DNA of 64,000 nucleotides from Aeromonas rivipollensis (GCF_037811135.1 NZ_CP149130.1:695001-759000); one strand, 5' to 3'; counted from the stretch's first letter, positions 23,859-34,490 are shown. Notes: generated by a model not told the origin, from the sequence alone. A program made the numbers and translations.

Positions 23859-24176
23859 ATGCGGCTACTCACTCTTATCCTGCTCCTCCTCTTGGGAGGG
23901 CTGCAATATGACTTCTGGCTGGGGAAAAACGGCCTATCCGATTATCGGGAGCTCTCCAATGCCATCGAGCGGCAACAGCAGGACAATCTGGTTCTCAAGG
24001 ACCGCAACAACCTGATTTACCGGGAGATCGACGATCTGACCTCGGGCCTTGAGGCCATCGAGGAGCTGTCGCGCAACGATCTTGGCTACATCAAGCAGGG
24101 CGAGACCTTCTACCGGATCATTCCCAAAGACAAAGACCAAGTAACGGAGCCGGACGGCGTCCCCTACGATGACTGA
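23859..24176 (+). CDS. ftsB: Cell division protein FtsB
   Basis: FtsB forms the FtsQLB complex that triggers septal peptidoglycan synthesis. The 105-residue protein has a short cytoplasmic start, one membrane helix (LLTLILLLLLGGLQYDFW), then a periplasmic coiled coil (SNAIERQQQDNLVLKDRNN) and the C-terminal GETFYRII motif. GAAGGA at 23843-23848 supports ATG 23859. It overlaps ispD by 8 bp. Confidence 0.95.
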   Translation: MRLLTLILLLLLGGLQYDFWLGKNGLSDYRELSNAIERQQQDNLVLKDRNNLIYREIDDLTSGLEAIEELSRNDLGYIKQGETFYRIIPKDKDQVTEPDGVPYDD

Positions 24177-24879
24177 TTGCCTCAGCGGACTGACCGCCAT
24201 AGTTCCGGCCGCCGGTATCGGCAGCCGCATGGGGGCCGACTGCCCCAAGCAGTACCTGACACTGGCAGGGAAGACCATCCTGGAGCATACGCTCGGCTGC
24301 CTATTGTCCCATCCGGCCATAGCCCGGGTGATAGTGGCGCTGGCGCCGCACGATGGGTGGTTCGAACAACTGGCCGTGGCGTCCGACCCGCGCATTCTGC
24401 GGGTCGAGGGGGGGAACGAGCGCGCCTATTCGGTGCTCAACGCCCTGCATGTGGCAGAGGGGAAGTGGGTGCTGGTACACGATGCCGCCCGTCCCTGCCT
24501 CTGCCACAGCGATCTCGACAAGCTGATCGCGACAGCCATGGTGTGCGATGGGGCTATCCTCGGCAGCCGGGTGCGGGACACCATGAAACGCACCGATGCA
24601 GCAGGCAACATAGTGGCCACCGTCGAGCGAGAACAGCTCTGGCATGCCCTGACGCCGCAGATGTTCCCCACCGGCACCCTGAAACGGGCGCTGGAGGAGG
24701 GGCTGGCACTGGGGGCCCTCATCACAGACGAAGCCTCCGCCATGGAGCGCGCCGGTTTTACCGTGAAGATGGTGGAGGGGCGTGCCGACAACATCAAGGT
24801 GACCCGACCGGAAGATCTCTCCCTGGCCGAGCTCTTTTTACAACAACAGAGTGCGCGCCAGCTGGCGCGACCCGATTGA
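24169..24879 (+). CDS. ispD: 2-C-methyl-D-erythritol 4-phosphate cytidylyltransferase
   Basis: IspD is the third enzyme of the MEP isoprenoid pathway and transfers CMP to methylerythritol phosphate. The 236-residue protein shows AIVPAAGIGSRMGADCPKQY (nucleotide loop) and VHDAARPC. It overlaps ftsB and stands 79 bp before ispF; those 79 bp contain an imitation of the ispF start. Confidence 0.96.
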   Translation: MTDCLSGLTAIVPAAGIGSRMGADCPKQYLTLAGKTILEHTLGCLLSHPAIARVIVALAPHDGWFEQLAVASDPRILRVEGGNERAYSVLNALHVAEGKWVLVHDAARPCLCHSDLDKLIATAMVCDGAILGSRVRDTMKRTDAAGNIVATVEREQLWHALTPQMFPTGTLKRALEEGLALGALITDEASAMERAGFTVKMVEGRADNIKVTRPEDLSLAELFLQQQSARQLARPD

Positions 24880-24896
24880 CCCGCAGAGGGGCATGC

Positions 24897-24962
24897 ATGA
24901 TCCGCATTGGACATGGTTTTGATGAGACAGATTTCTGTGTATTGAGGGGGGATCAGGCATGA
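24897..24962 (+). repeat. ispF 5' echo: 21-codon frame coupled to ispF
   Basis: ATG 24897 begins [10 protein letters not shown], against [10 protein letters not shown] for IspF; nucleotides match closely over about 27 bases with synonymous changes (CGC/CGA, GAT/GAC). The frame then diverges and stops at TGA 24960-24962, overlapping the ispF ATG at 24959 (ATGA). The ribosome-site-like GAGGGG before each ATG is also shared. The ATG-to-ATG distance is 62 bp, as at rnc/era. Confidence 0.78.
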
Positions 24963-25435
24963 TGCGAATTGGACATGGTTTTGACGTGCACAAGTTTGGC
25001 GGGGTTGGCCCCTGCATGCTGGGTGGCGTCCCGGTACCCTATGAACAGGGCCTGCTGGCCCATTCCGATGGTGACGTTGTGCTGCATGCGGTGAGCGATG
25101 CCCTGCTGGGAGCCATCGGCGCCGGCGACATTGGTCGCCACTTCCCCGATACCGCAGCGCAATTCAAGGGGATCGACAGCCGCATCCTGCTGCGGGACGT
25201 CTTTGCCCGGGTACAGCAGGCGGGCTACGCCATCGGCAACCTGGATGTGACCATCATCGCCCAGGCTCCCAAGATGGCGCCCCATATCGCGGCCATGTGC
25301 GCCGTGCTGGCGGCCGATCTGCAATGTGATTTGAACCGGGTGAATGTCAAGGCGACCACCACTGAACAACTCGGGTTTACGGGGCGCAAGGAAGGGATCG
25401 CCACCGAAGCCGTCGTCTTACTGGTGAAACAATGA
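24959..25435 (+). CDS. ispF: 2-C-methyl-D-erythritol 2,4-cyclodiphosphate synthase
   Basis: IspF closes the cyclodiphosphate ring in the MEP pathway. The product (158 residues, or 157 from the second ATG) has the metal ligands in GHGFDVH, the [17 protein letters not shown] motif and [17 protein letters not shown]. Two adjacent ATGs (24959, 24962) are possible; the first overlaps the stop of the duplicated start. It overlaps truD by 4 bp (ATGA). Confidence 0.97.
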   Translation: MMRIGHGFDVHKFGGVGPCMLGGVPVPYEQGLLAHSDGDVVLHAVSDALLGAIGAGDIGRHFPDTAAQFKGIDSRILLRDVFARVQQAGYAIGNLDVTIIAQAPKMAPHIAAMCAVLAADLQCDLNRVNVKATTTEQLGFTGRKEGIATEAVVLLVKQ

Positions 25436-26493
25436 TGCTGGAACAGCTGAACTATCTGCACGGGGCGCCTGTCGCCCGCGGCATCCTCAAGGCCGAGGCC
25501 GCCGACTTCGTGGTGAATGAAGATCTCGGCTTCGAACCTTGCGGGGAAGGGGAGCACATCTTCGTGCGGGTGCGCAAAACCGGCGAGAACACCGCCTGGG
25601 TGGCGGGCCTGCTGGCCGATGCGGCCGGGGTCAATCGCAATGCGGTGACCTGGGCGGGCTTGAAGGATCGCCACGCGGTGACCGAGCAGTGGTTCGGCAT
25701 TCATCTGCCGGGCAAGGGCGAACCGGATCTCTCTGTCATCCAGAGCGACAGCATCCAGATCCTGCAGGCCAAGCGCCACAACAAGAAGTTGCGGGTTGGC
25801 TACCTCAAGGGCAACCACTTCACCCTGCGCCTCACCGGCCTGGAGCAGGCAGGCGATCTGGAAGCCCGGTTGCAGGCCATCGCTACTCAGGGCGTACCCA
25901 ACTACTACGGCGAGCAGCGTTTCGGCCGGGATGGCAACAACCTGGACGCGGCCAAGGCCATGTTTGCCGGCAAGCGGATCAAGGATCGCAACAAGCGCTC
26001 CCTCTACCTCTCCGCCGCCCGCAGCATGCTGTTCAATGCCATCGTCAGCGCCCGCATCGAGCAGGGGCTGGCACACCAGCTGCTGGCCGGTGACTGCGTG
26101 ATGCTCAAGGGCAGCCACTCCATCTTCAGTGAAGAGGTGCTGACCCCGGAGCTGGAGGCGCGCCTCGCCTCCGGCGACGTGCAGCTCACCGCCCCCCAGT
26201 GGGGCCGTGGCCGACTGGCGAGCCAGGGTGCCGCCGCCGAGTTTGAACAGGCGGTGCTGGCGCCTTACGCCGAATGGTGTGACGGGCTGGAGAAGGCCGG
26301 GCTGGATCAGGACAGGCGTCCGCTGCTGCTCAAGCCGGAGCAGATGAGCTGGCAGCAGGATGGCGAGGTGCTGACCCTCTCCTTCTTCCTGCCGGCCGGT
26401 GCCTTTGCCACCAGCGTGGTGCGCGAGTTAATGCAGGCCGAAGAGGCCGATCACGGTTTCAGGAACCCAACCGATGCGAATTCTGGTCAGTAA
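25432..26493 (+). CDS. truD: tRNA pseudouridine(13) synthase
   Basis: TruD makes pseudouridine 13 in tRNA. The 353-residue protein carries the catalytic Asp in [14 protein letters not shown] and the family motif [17 protein letters not shown]; a TRUD insertion domain follows. It overlaps ispF by 4 bp and surE by 20 bp, so this run of genes is translationally coupled. Confidence 0.96.
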   Translation: MMLEQLNYLHGAPVARGILKAEAADFVVNEDLGFEPCGEGEHIFVRVRKTGENTAWVAGLLADAAGVNRNAVTWAGLKDRHAVTEQWFGIHLPGKGEPDLSVIQSDSIQILQAKRHNKKLRVGYLKGNHFTLRLTGLEQAGDLEARLQAIATQGVPNYYGEQRFGRDGNNLDAAKAMFAGKRIKDRNKRSLYLSAARSMLFNAIVSARIEQGLAHQLLAGDCVMLKGSHSIFSEEVLTPELEARLASGDVQLTAPQWGRGRLASQGAAAEFEQAVLAPYAEWCDGLEKAGLDQDRRPLLLKPEQMSWQQDGEVLTLSFFLPAGAFATSVVRELMQAEEADHGFRNPTDANSGQ

Positions 26494-27235
26494 TGACGAT
26501 GGAGTACATGCCGAGGGCATTCGTGCCCTCAGCGAGGCGCTGACTGCCTGCGGCGAAGTCATTGTGGTGGCGCCGGATCGCAACCGCAGCGGCGCGAGTC
26601 ACTCCCTGACGCTGGAAGTGCCGCTGCGGGTTACGCGCCTTGGCGAAACCGGCTTTAATGGCAGCGAGAGCTATGCGGTGAAGGGCACCCCGACCGACTG
26701 CGTGCACCTGGCGGTCAACGAGCTGGTGCGCCCGGAACCGGACATGGTTGTGGCCGGGATCAACCACGGCGCCAACCTGGGGGATGATGTCATCTACTCT
26801 GGCACTGTCGCAGCGGCCACCGAGGGGCGCCACCTCGGCTTCCCCTCCATCGCCATCTCCCTGGTAGGCAAGACCCACTTCGCCACGGCTGCCCACTACG
26901 CGGCCCTGCTGGTGAAGGGGCTGATGAAACACCCCCTGCCTGCCGATCAGATCCTCAACGTCAATGTGCCTGACCTGCCCCTCGAGCAGATCAAGGGGAT
27001 CAGGGTGACCCGCCTTGGCAACCGCCATCCCGCCGAGTCGGTGATCCGCAGCGAGGATCCCCGTGGTCAGCCCATCTACTGGATAGGCCCCCCCGGCAGC
27101 CAGCAGGATGCGGGAGATGGCACGGATTTCGCCGCCATCGAGCAGGGTTATGTCTCCATCACCCCGTTGACCATCGACATGACTGCCTATGACAGTCTGG
27201 CGAGTCTGGGTGCCTGGCTGGATCTGCAGGGATGA
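26474..27235 (+). CDS. surE: 5'/3'-nucleotidase SurE
   Basis: SurE is a stationary-phase survival phosphatase acting on nucleoside monophosphates and short polyphosphate. The 253-residue protein begins [16 protein letters not shown] with the metal-binding Asp pair and includes GTPTDCV and [12 protein letters not shown]. It lies in the conserved truD-surE-pcm-nlpD-rpoS run, starting within truD. Confidence 0.97.
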   Translation: MRILVSNDDGVHAEGIRALSEALTACGEVIVVAPDRNRSGASHSLTLEVPLRVTRLGETGFNGSESYAVKGTPTDCVHLAVNELVRPEPDMVVAGINHGANLGDDVIYSGTVAAATEGRHLGFPSIAISLVGKTHFATAAHYAALLVKGLMKHPLPADQILNVNVPDLPLEQIKGIRVTRLGNRHPAESVIRSEDPRGQPIYWIGPPGSQQDAGDGTDFAAIEQGYVSITPLTIDMTAYDSLASLGAWLDLQG

Positions 27236-27239
27236 CGTT

Positions 27240-27857
27240 GTGATAGTACAGCGCCTGTTGAATCAACTGATTGCCCAGGACATTCGTGATTTCCGCGTAC
27301 TCGCGGCGATTGCGAAAGTGCCGCGTCAGCTGTTTGTGGATGAAGCCATGGCCCACAAGGCCTGGGACAATACTGCCCTGCCCATCGGCCACGGCCAGAC
27401 CATCTCCCAGCCCTATATAGTGGCGCGGATGACGGAGCTGCTGATCCAGAACGATCCGGCCCATGTGCTGGAGATCGGCACTGGATCCGGCTATCAGACC
27501 GCAGTACTGGCCCATCTGGTGGAGCATGTCTACACGGTGGAGCGGATCAAGTCGCTGCAGTTCCAGGCCCGGCGTCGGCTGCGCCAGCTCGACCTGCACA
27601 ATGTCTCTGCCAAGCACGGCAACGGCTGGCTGGGCTGGCCCAACAAGGGACCGTTCGATGCCATCCTGGTGACGGCGGCGGCGAGCGAGGTGCCCAAGGC
27701 CCTGACCGATCAGCTGGCCGAAGGCGGGCGTCTGGTGCTGCCGGTGGGGGATAGTCAGCAGACTTTGCAGCTGATCGAGCGATCCGGCTCCCAGCTGACC
27801 AGCCGGATCCTGGAGCCGGTGCGTTTTGTCCCCCTGATTGATGGAGATGTGGAGTGA
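27240..27857 (+). CDS. pcm: Protein-L-isoaspartate O-methyltransferase
   Basis: Pcm methylates isoaspartyl residues in damaged proteins using SAM. The 205-residue protein starts at GTG 27240, five bases after the surE stop, giving the usual N-terminus [17 protein letters not shown]. Motifs include [15 protein letters not shown], the SAM loop [15 protein letters not shown] and [15 protein letters not shown]. The stop overlaps the next start (GTGA). Confidence 0.96.
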   Translation: MIVQRLLNQLIAQDIRDFRVLAAIAKVPRQLFVDEAMAHKAWDNTALPIGHGQTISQPYIVARMTELLIQNDPAHVLEIGTGSGYQTAVLAHLVEHVYTVERIKSLQFQARRRLRQLDLHNVSAKHGNGWLGWPNKGPFDAILVTAAASEVPKALTDQLAEGGRLVLPVGDSQQTLQLIERSGSQLTSRILEPVRFVPLIDGDVE

Positions 27858-28435
27858 AGTTGTTTTCCCGTTTGTACGTACTGGTGATGCAGTGGGCCCG
27901 CCACAAGCACGCCCCCTGGTATCTCTCCATCACCGCCTTTATCGAGTCGGTGTTCTGGCCGATCCCGGTGGACGTGATGCTGGCCCCCATGGCGCTCGCC
28001 AAGCCGCACAAGGCGTGGCATTACGCCGGGTTGGCAACCTTCTTCTCTGTGCTGGGGGCGCTGTTTGGTTATGCCCTGGGCTATGCCCTGTGGGAACCCG
28101 TGGTTCAGCCGCTGGTGGTCTCTGTTGGCTATGAAGACAAGATTGCGCTGGCCGAGCAGTGGTTCACGCAGTGGGGGATCTGGGTGATTTTCATTGCCAG
28201 TTTCACGCCGATCCCCTACAAGGTGTTTACCGTCACGGCAGGCTTGCTTCATATGGCGCTACTGCCTTTTATCGTGACCTCCCTCATCGGTCGTGGCATG
28301 CGCTTCTTCCTGGTCGCGGGCCTGATGCGGTGGGGGGGTGAGAAGATGGAGCGCAAGCTGATGCACTATGTGGATGTGCTCGGCTGGCTCTGTATTGGTT
28401 TGGCCATTGCGGCCTATTTCTGGTTTAGTCGTTAA
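27854..28435 (+). CDS. yqaA: YqaA/DedA-family inner-membrane protein
   Basis: This 193-residue integral membrane protein has four or five hydrophobic segments. The conserved SNARE-associated/DedA-type motif is [20 protein letters not shown]. DedA relatives act in undecaprenyl-phosphate or phospholipid flipping; the substrate of this subfamily is not known. The start is GTG 27854, overlapping the pcm stop. Its position between pcm and nlpD suggests an operon. Confidence 0.85.
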   Translation: MKLFSRLYVLVMQWARHKHAPWYLSITAFIESVFWPIPVDVMLAPMALAKPHKAWHYAGLATFFSVLGALFGYALGYALWEPVVQPLVVSVGYEDKIALAEQWFTQWGIWVIFIASFTPIPYKVFTVTAGLLHMALLPFIVTSLIGRGMRFFLVAGLMRWGGEKMERKLMHYVDVLGWLCIGLAIAAYFWFSR

Positions 28436-28444
28436 GGATCCACT

Positions 28445-29509
28445 ATGCGTTCGCGTGTTTGGCAAGGAAGCAGTGTCGTCGTGTTGTCATGGCTACTGCT
28501 TGCCTGCTCTTCCAGCAAGACTGCTGCCCCGGTACAGAGTCTCGGCAATGACCCTATTGCCTCGACCATCCCGACTCGTCAAAGCATGGCCAATTCGGGC
28601 ATGCAGGGTGGCAGTTACACAGTGGTGAAGGGGGATACCCTGTACTCCATCGCATTCCGTTCGGGCATGGATGTCGCTTCCCTGGTCAGCCTCAACGGGA
28701 TCAGCCCTCCCTACAACATCTATCCGGGCCAGCAGCTCAGGCTGGATGGCTCTTCCGGCGCCGTGGTCAGCACCGGCATGGCGATGAACCGCCCTGTCAC
28801 AAGCGGCAACGGCACCTATGAGGTGCGTCGTGGGGATACCCTGAGCAGCATAGGCCGCCAGTTCAATGTCTCCAATCAGACTCTGGCACAGCGCAACAAC
28901 CTGCAGGCACCCTATTCGCTCCATGTTGGCCAGGTGCTCAACGTGGGGGCGAGTGCGGCGGCAGGCGGCCAGATGGTGGCGGCGACCACTCCGTCGGTGA
29001 CCAGCTCCGGACCCAAACCGCTGGCGACGGCACCGGCAGGTACGACCACCCCGTTTATTGCTCAGAAAACGATTGCTCCTGCACCGTCAACAGCATACGC
29101 TCAGGCGAAAGAACAAAAAAACATCAGTTCCCAGTCAACTCTCTCCTGGCATTGGCCAGCTAAGGGACGGATAGTCGAAGGCTTCTCCGTTGCGGAACAA
29201 GGCAACAAGGGCATAGACATCTCCGGCCAGAAGGGCCAGCCCGTTTACGCCGCCAGCGGCGGCAAAGTGGTCTACGCGGGCAGTGCACTCAGGGGTTACG
29301 GCAAGCTGATTATTCTCAAGCACAACGATGACTACCTCTCTGCTTACGCCCACAACGACGAGTTGAGGGTCAGGGAGGGAGACTCCGTCAAAGGCGGAGC
29401 CGTCATCGCCAACATGGGTAGCACGGATGCGCCGGATGTGCGCCTGCACTTTGAAATCCGGTACAAAGGCAAGTCAATCAACCCGATGGGCTATTTGCCA
29501 AAGCGTTAA
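28445..29509 (+). CDS. nlpD: Murein hydrolase activator NlpD
   Basis: NlpD is an outer-membrane lipoprotein that activates AmiC at the septum. The 354-residue protein has lipobox LLAC, two LysM domains (YTVVKGDTLYSIA and YEVRRGDTLSSIG), a low-complexity Ala/Thr/Pro linker, and a C-terminal M23 domain. The M23 zinc sites look degenerate (NKGIDI lacks the usual His), matching a non-catalytic activator. E. coli NlpD is usually described with one LysM, so two is notable. rpoS promoters commonly lie inside nlpD. Confidence 0.94.
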   Translation: MRSRVWQGSSVVVLSWLLLACSSSKTAAPVQSLGNDPIASTIPTRQSMANSGMQGGSYTVVKGDTLYSIAFRSGMDVASLVSLNGISPPYNIYPGQQLRLDGSSGAVVSTGMAMNRPVTSGNGTYEVRRGDTLSSIGRQFNVSNQTLAQRNNLQAPYSLHVGQVLNVGASAAAGGQMVAATTPSVTSSGPKPLATAPAGTTTPFIAQKTIAPAPSTAYAQAKEQKNISSQSTLSWHWPAKGRIVEGFSVAEQGNKGIDISGQKGQPVYAASGGKVVYAGSALRGYGKLIILKHNDDYLSAYAHNDELRVREGDSVKGGAVIANMGSTDAPDVRLHFEIRYKGKSINPMGYLPKR

Positions 29510-29555
29510 CCCAGAGAGCTAGGTCTTACTCTGGTTCAGGTCAGGGAGACATATC

Positions 29556-30539
29556 ATGAGCCAAGAACAACTGGTAATGCAGGATGCAGAGTTAGAGTTC
29601 GACGAAGAGCTGGAGGCCCAGGAGGAAGAAGAGGTTCAGGAGGTGGTTGCCGAGACTGAGGAGACCATCTCCGATGAGCTCATGGTGCCGGAACTGAACA
29701 AGGTGATGGACGCCACCCAGCTCTATCTGGGGGAGATCGGCTTCTCCCCCTTGCTCACGGCCGAAGAGGAAGTCTACTACGCCCGTCGTGCCCTGCGCGG
29801 TGACAAAGCTGCGCGCAAGCGCATGATCGAATCCAACCTGCGCCTGGTGGTCAAGATTGCCCGGCGCTACAACAACCGCGGCCTGGTGCTGCTGGATCTC
29901 ATCGAAGAGGGGAACCTCGGCCTCATCCGGGCGGTCGAGAAGTTCGACCCCGAACGGGGTTTCCGTTTTTCCACCTATGCCACCTGGTGGATCCGCCAGA
30001 CCATAGAGCGGGCCATCATGAACCAGACTCGCACCATCCGGCTGCCTATCCATGTGGTCAAGGAGCTGAACGTCTACCTGCGCACCGCGCGTGAACTCTC
30101 CCACCGCCTCGACCATGAACCCACCGCCGAAGACATCGCCTTCGCGCTGGATCGCTCGGTCGACGATGTGAACCGCATGCTCAAGCTCAACGAAAAGATC
30201 ACCTCGGTGGATACTCCCATCGGCGGCGATCGCGACAAGGCCCTGCTCGATGTTCTGTCCGATGAGCGCGGCATGGGGCCCGAGCTGGAGTCTCAGGAAG
30301 ATGACATGCGCAGCAGCATAGTCCACTGGCTGGAAGAGCTGAATCCCAAGCAGCGTGAGGTGCTGGCTCGCCGCTTTGGCCTGCTCGGTTACGAGCCGGC
30401 CACCCTGGAGGATGTAGGGGCCGAGATCGGTCTGACCCGCGAGCGGGTGCGCCAGATCCAGGTCGAAGGGTTGCGCCGCCTGCGGGAGATACTGCTGGGG
30501 CAGGGGCTCTCCATTGAGGCCCTGTTTAGAACCAATTGA
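29556..30539 (+). CDS. rpoS: Stationary-phase sigma factor RpoS
   Basis: RpoS is the general-stress sigma factor (327 residues). After an acidic N-terminus it has region 1.2 ([17 protein letters not shown]), region 2 ([28 protein letters not shown]), region 3 and region 4 ([21 protein letters not shown]). It follows nlpD by 46 bp. In many relatives mutS comes next; here a terminator and convergent tsaD follow. Confidence 0.98.
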   Translation: MSQEQLVMQDAELEFDEELEAQEEEEVQEVVAETEETISDELMVPELNKVMDATQLYLGEIGFSPLLTAEEEVYYARRALRGDKAARKRMIESNLRLVVKIARRYNNRGLVLLDLIEEGNLGLIRAVEKFDPERGFRFSTYATWWIRQTIERAIMNQTRTIRLPIHVVKELNVYLRTARELSHRLDHEPTAEDIAFALDRSVDDVNRMLKLNEKITSVDTPIGGDRDKALLDVLSDERGMGPELESQEDDMRSSIVHWLEELNPKQREVLARRFGLLGYEPATLEDVGAEIGLTRERVRQIQVEGLRRLREILLGQGLSIEALFRTN

Positions 30540-30582
30540 TCCTAACCAACGGACGGCTACTATGCCGACGACAGATACAACA

Positions 30583-30606
30583 AAGGGGCCAGAGGCCCCT
30601 TTTTTA
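30583..30606. terminator. Terminator between rpoS and tsaD
   Basis: AAAGGGGCC and GGCCCCTTT around an AGA loop, with TTT after it on the plus strand. The A-run on the other side allows partial use from the tsaD direction. Confidence 0.85.
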
Positions 30607-30626
30607 TTGCGAGAGGATCCTTGGGA

Positions 30627-31640
30627 TCACACGGGATCCAGGGTATCCAGTGGCCAGCGCGGCACCGCCTTGACCACCAGCGGCTCGAACACGCCCGCTT
30701 TCAGGCGCTGCATGCCGGCATAGGCGATCATGGCGCCGTTGTCGGTGCAATACTCGGTGCGCGGATAGAACACCTCGCCCTTGAGGTTATCCATCAGCTC
30801 GGCCAGCTGGGCGCGCAGATGACGGTTGGCGCTGACGCCCCCAGCCACCACCAGACGCTTGAGGCCTGTCTCCTTCAAGGCGCGACGGCACTTGATGGCC
30901 AGGGTATCGACCACAGCATCCTCAAACGCCCGGGCGATGTCGGCACGGGTCTGCTCATCGTCACCGTTGGCGGCGATGGTGTTGGCGGCGAAGGTCTTGA
31001 GGCCGGAGAAGCTCATGTCGAGCCCGGGTCTGTCCGTCATGGGGCGGGGGAAGGTGAAGCGTCCCGTGGTGCCTTTCTCGGCCAGGCGGGAGAGCAGGGG
31101 GCCGCCCGGGTAGTCCAGTCCCATCAGCTTGGCGGTCTTGTCGAAGGCCTCGCCGGCGGCATCGTCGATGGATTCCCCCAGCAGCTGATAACTGCCGATG
31201 CCGTCGACCCGCACCAGCATGGAGTGACCGCCGGAGACCAGCAGCGCCACGAAGGGGAATTCGGGAGCCCGCTCCTCCAGCATGGGAGCCAGCAGATGGC
31301 CTTCCATATGGTGTACCGCCACGGCGGGTTTACCCCAGGCCATGGCGAGGGAGCGGCCTATGGTCGCCCCCACCAGGATGGCGCCAACCAGACCCGGCCC
31401 CGCAGTGTAGGCGATGCCGTCGATGTCATCTTTGCCCAGTCCCACCTCTTGCAATGCGGCCTGGATCAAGGGGATCGTCTTGCGGACGTGATCCCGGCTG
31501 GCGAGCTCGGGGACGACGCCACCGTAGTCCGCATGCAGCTTGACCTGGCTGTACAACTGGTGGGAAAGGATCCCTTTTTGATCGTCGAAGATCGCGATCC
31601 CGGTTTCGTCACAGGATGTCTCTATGCCCAATACACGCAT
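30627..31640 (-). CDS. tsaD: tRNA N6-threonylcarbamoyladenosine transferase TsaD
   Basis: TsaD transfers threonylcarbamoyl to A37 of ANN-decoding tRNAs, with TsaB and TsaE. The 337-residue protein has [12 protein letters not shown] at the start and metal ligands in [24 protein letters not shown] and [13 protein letters not shown] form the ASKHA nucleotide pocket. It is divergent from rpsU, the usual arrangement in gammaproteobacteria. Confidence 0.97.
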   Translation of the reverse strand: MRVLGIETSCDETGIAIFDDQKGILSHQLYSQVKLHADYGGVVPELASRDHVRKTIPLIQAALQEVGLGKDDIDGIAYTAGPGLVGAILVGATIGRSLAMAWGKPAVAVHHMEGHLLAPMLEERAPEFPFVALLVSGGHSMLVRVDGIGSYQLLGESIDDAAGEAFDKTAKLMGLDYPGGPLLSRLAEKGTTGRFTFPRPMTDRPGLDMSFSGLKTFAANTIAANGDDEQTRADIARAFEDAVVDTLAIKCRRALKETGLKRLVVAGGVSANRHLRAQLAELMDNLKGEVFYPRTEYCTDNGAMIAYAGMQRLKAGVFEPLVVKAVPRWPLDTLDPV

Positions 31641-31719
31641 TGCTAAAAAATTTCACTGCTAAAATGAGACGGCTATGGTAACCTTCGCGGGTTTTTTAAA
31701 CCAGAGCGATCTCTGCGGG

Positions 31720-31749
31720 TTTACTTTCATTCCCTGTCCAGAGTATAAT
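31720..31749 (+). promoter_or_regulatory. Promoter of the rpsU-dnaG-rpoD operon
   Basis: TTTACT (31720-31725), 18-bp spacer and a perfect TATAAT (31744-31749), about 70 bp before rpsU. Confidence 0.65.
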
Positions 31750-31807
31750 TTCGCACCATTTTAAGACATGCTGATCGATTGAAGGTCAGCTAACCATATA
31801 TCACTGA

Positions 31808-32035
<228 letters not shown>

Positions 32036-32050
32036 TCGGGGGATCATGCC

Positions 32051-32494
32051 GTGTCTCTGAAGGATCAACTCAAGGATCAACAAAAACTCGCCATGCTGGC
32101 CAAAGACAAGGCTCGCTTGGGAGCGATCCGTTTGTTGATGGCAGAAATCAAGCAGCGTGAAGTCGATACCCGTGTCGAGCTCAATGATGAGGATATCCTC
32201 GCTGTCGTGACCAAGATGGTCAAACAGCGCCGTGATTCCATCAGCCAATTTGAAGCTGCCGGTCGTCAGGATCTTGCCGACAAAGAGTCCGCCGAGATCT
32301 TGGTGTTGCAGGAGTTCCTGCCGCAACAGCTGACCGCAGAGGAAATTGTCGTGTTGATCGAGCAAGCCATCACCGAAAGTGGGGCTGCCGTCATGGCGGA
32401 CATGGGCAAAGTCATGGCTGTCTTGAAGCCGAAAATTCAGGGGCGTGCCGATGTCGGCGCCGTCAGTGCTCAGGTGAAAACCCGCTTGGCGTAA
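32051..32494 (+). CDS. yqeY: GatB/YqeY domain protein
   Basis: This 147-residue helical protein is related to the tRNA-binding tail of GatB and is encoded in many genomes between rpsU and dnaG. The start is GTG 32051 (MSLKDQLKDQQKLAML); family motifs KDKARLGAIRLLMAEIKQREVD and the C-terminal GRADVGAVSAQVK are present. The function is not established; tRNA-related roles are inferred from the GatB similarity. Confidence 0.92.
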   Translation: MSLKDQLKDQQKLAMLAKDKARLGAIRLLMAEIKQREVDTRVELNDEDILAVVTKMVKQRRDSISQFEAAGRQDLADKESAEILVLQEFLPQQLTAEEIVVLIEQAITESGAAVMADMGKVMAVLKPKIQGRADVGAVSAQVKTRLA

Positions 32495-32520
32495 CAGGCA
32501 TTTCTCTTGTTAGTCGAAAG

Positions 32521-32555
32521 AAGCCGTGCTTCCCTGTGAATGCGCGGCTTTTTTA
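32521..32555 (+). terminator. Hairpin between yqeY and dnaG
   Basis: AAGCCG and CGGCTT pair across a G-rich loop and are followed by TTTTTTATTTT. A partial terminator here would lower dnaG relative to rpsU, as known for E. coli T1 in this operon. Confidence 0.65.
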
Positions 32556-32582
32556 TTTTCTCTGCAGTGAAACAGGACGGTT

Positions 32583-34370
32583 ATGGCAGGCAGGATCCCA
32601 CAATCCTTTATCGATGATCTGCTCGTACGCACAGACATTGTCGAGCTGATCGACTCGCGAGTGCGGCTGAAGAAGGCCGGCAAGAACTATCAGGCTTGTT
32701 GTCCTTTTCATAACGAAAAAAGCCCCTCTTTCACCGTCAGTCAGGAGAAGCAGTTCTACCACTGCTTCGGTTGCGGTGCTCACGGCAATGCCATCGGCTT
32801 TGTCATGGAGTACGACGGACTCGAATTCCCGGACGCCATCGAAGAGCTCGCCAGCATGCAAGGCATGCAGGTACCTCGCGAGCAGAGCCTGGGCGGCTCT
32901 GGCAGTGCCCAACCCGCCGTCAGCAAGGATCTCTACGAGCTGATGAACCAGATCGCCCGCTTCTACGAAAGCAACCTGAAGAGCGCCCACAATGCGGTGG
33001 AGTACCTGAAGGGACGCGGTCTGACCGGGGAAGTGGTCAAGCGCTTCAACATAGGTTATGCCCCGGGAGACTGGGATCAGGTGAGGCGCCGTTTTGGGAC
33101 CAGCCGGGATCACGAGCAGTTGCTTATCTCCGGCGGCATGCTGATCCCTCGCGACAGCGGTCCTGGCAGCTATGATCGCTTCCGCGATCGCATCATGTTC
33201 CCCATCCGTGACAAGCGGGGTCGGGTCATCGGCTTCGGTGGCCGGGTGCTGGGGGATGGCACTCCCAAGTACCTCAACTCCCCGGAAACCCCCATCTTCC
33301 ACAAGGGGCGTGAACTGTTCGGCCTCTACGAGGTGAAGCAGGCACACAAGGATCCTCGCCGGATCCTGGTGGTTGAAGGCTATATGGATGTGGTGGCGCT
33401 CGGTCAGTACGACATCGACTATGCGGTGGCCGCGCTGGGGACGGCCACCACCAGCGACCATATCCACACCCTTTTCCGCACCACGGCCGAGGTGGTCTGC
33501 TGCTACGATGGCGACAACGCCGGTCGTGAGGCGGCCTGGCGGGCGCTGGACAATGCACTCTCCCATCTGCAGGACGGGCGCGAACTCAAGTTCGTGTTTC
33601 TGCCCGATGGCGAGGATCCCGACTCTCTGGTCCACCAGATCGGCAAGGAGGGATTTGAGGCCTTGCTGGATCAGGCCCAGCCCTTCGCCGATTTCATGTT
33701 CGAGCGTCTCGGGCGTGATGCCGCCCTTTCTGGCGAGGCGGGCAAGTTTGAAGTGGCCAACAAGGCTGCCGAACTGATCCGTCGCGTGCCGGAAGGCTTT
33801 ACTCGAGAAGGATTGATCACCCGGCTCTCCAGCATGATGCGCTGGGGGGAGAACAAGCAGCGGATCGCCGAGCTGTTTGCCCGCAATAGTCAGCCCAAGG
33901 GCGAAGTCAGCAAGCCCAAGGCCGCCAAACTGACCCCTATTCGCCGTGCACTGGCTCTGATGGTGCAATATCCGGCGGTGACGGCCGAACTGCCGGCCAT
34001 GCCGGAACTGGCTGGGCTGCGGGTGCAGGGCATCAAGTTCCTGTTGCAGCTGCATCAGCAGATCCTGACTCAGCCAGGGATCACCACCGGTATCCTGCTG
34101 GAGCACTGGCGTGGCACCAAGGAGGGGGAGATCCTGGCTCAATTGGCCATGCACGACCTGTTTGAAGAGATCAAGCTCGACCAGGAGCCGGATATTCTGG
34201 GAGAATTGCAGGATACCTTCGTCGGTTTCATCAACCAGTTTCTGAAGCAACGAATCGAAGAATTGCAGGCCAAGGTGGCGCAGGAAGGGCTAAGCTCTGA
34301 AGAAACACAGGAGCTGATGATGCTGATCAGAGAGGTACAGATTGAGAAAAGAAATGAGAGCGGGGCTTGA
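32583..34370 (+). CDS. dnaG: DNA primase
   Basis: DnaG makes RNA primers at the replication fork. The 595-residue protein has the CHC2 zinc finger (CCPFHNEKSPSF ... FYHCFGCG), the Toprim core with VVEGYMDVVAL and CYDGDNAGREA, and a C-terminal helical DnaB-interacting domain. It lies between yqeY and rpoD in the macromolecular-synthesis operon. Confidence 0.98.
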   Translation: MAGRIPQSFIDDLLVRTDIVELIDSRVRLKKAGKNYQACCPFHNEKSPSFTVSQEKQFYHCFGCGAHGNAIGFVMEYDGLEFPDAIEELASMQGMQVPREQSLGGSGSAQPAVSKDLYELMNQIARFYESNLKSAHNAVEYLKGRGLTGEVVKRFNIGYAPGDWDQVRRRFGTSRDHEQLLISGGMLIPRDSGPGSYDRFRDRIMFPIRDKRGRVIGFGGRVLGDGTPKYLNSPETPIFHKGRELFGLYEVKQAHKDPRRILVVEGYMDVVALGQYDIDYAVAALGTATTSDHIHTLFRTTAEVVCCYDGDNAGREAAWRALDNALSHLQDGRELKFVFLPDGEDPDSLVHQIGKEGFEALLDQAQPFADFMFERLGRDAALSGEAGKFEVANKAAELIRRVPEGFTREGLITRLSSMMRWGENKQRIAELFARNSQPKGEVSKPKAAKLTPIRRALALMVQYPAVTAELPAMPELAGLRVQGIKFLLQLHQQILTQPGITTGILLEHWRGTKEGEILAQLAMHDLFEEIKLDQEPDILGELQDTFVGFINQFLKQRIEELQAKVAQEGLSSEETQELMMLIREVQIEKRNESGA

Positions 34371-34490
34371 TATTTGAGTGATTAACCCCAATATGAATAC
34401 CGTTGCCCGAATCGACGGGATTAAAAGCAAACATTTTATAACCGCCTGGCCCCGACAATACTGCGGGCAGGGGTTTCTCATGACCGACGC

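Noticed and set aside
31655-31680. TTTTAGCARTG repeated before tsaD as another start echo
   Set aside because: Only about 11 bases match and no short frame ends at the tsaD start; too weak to include.
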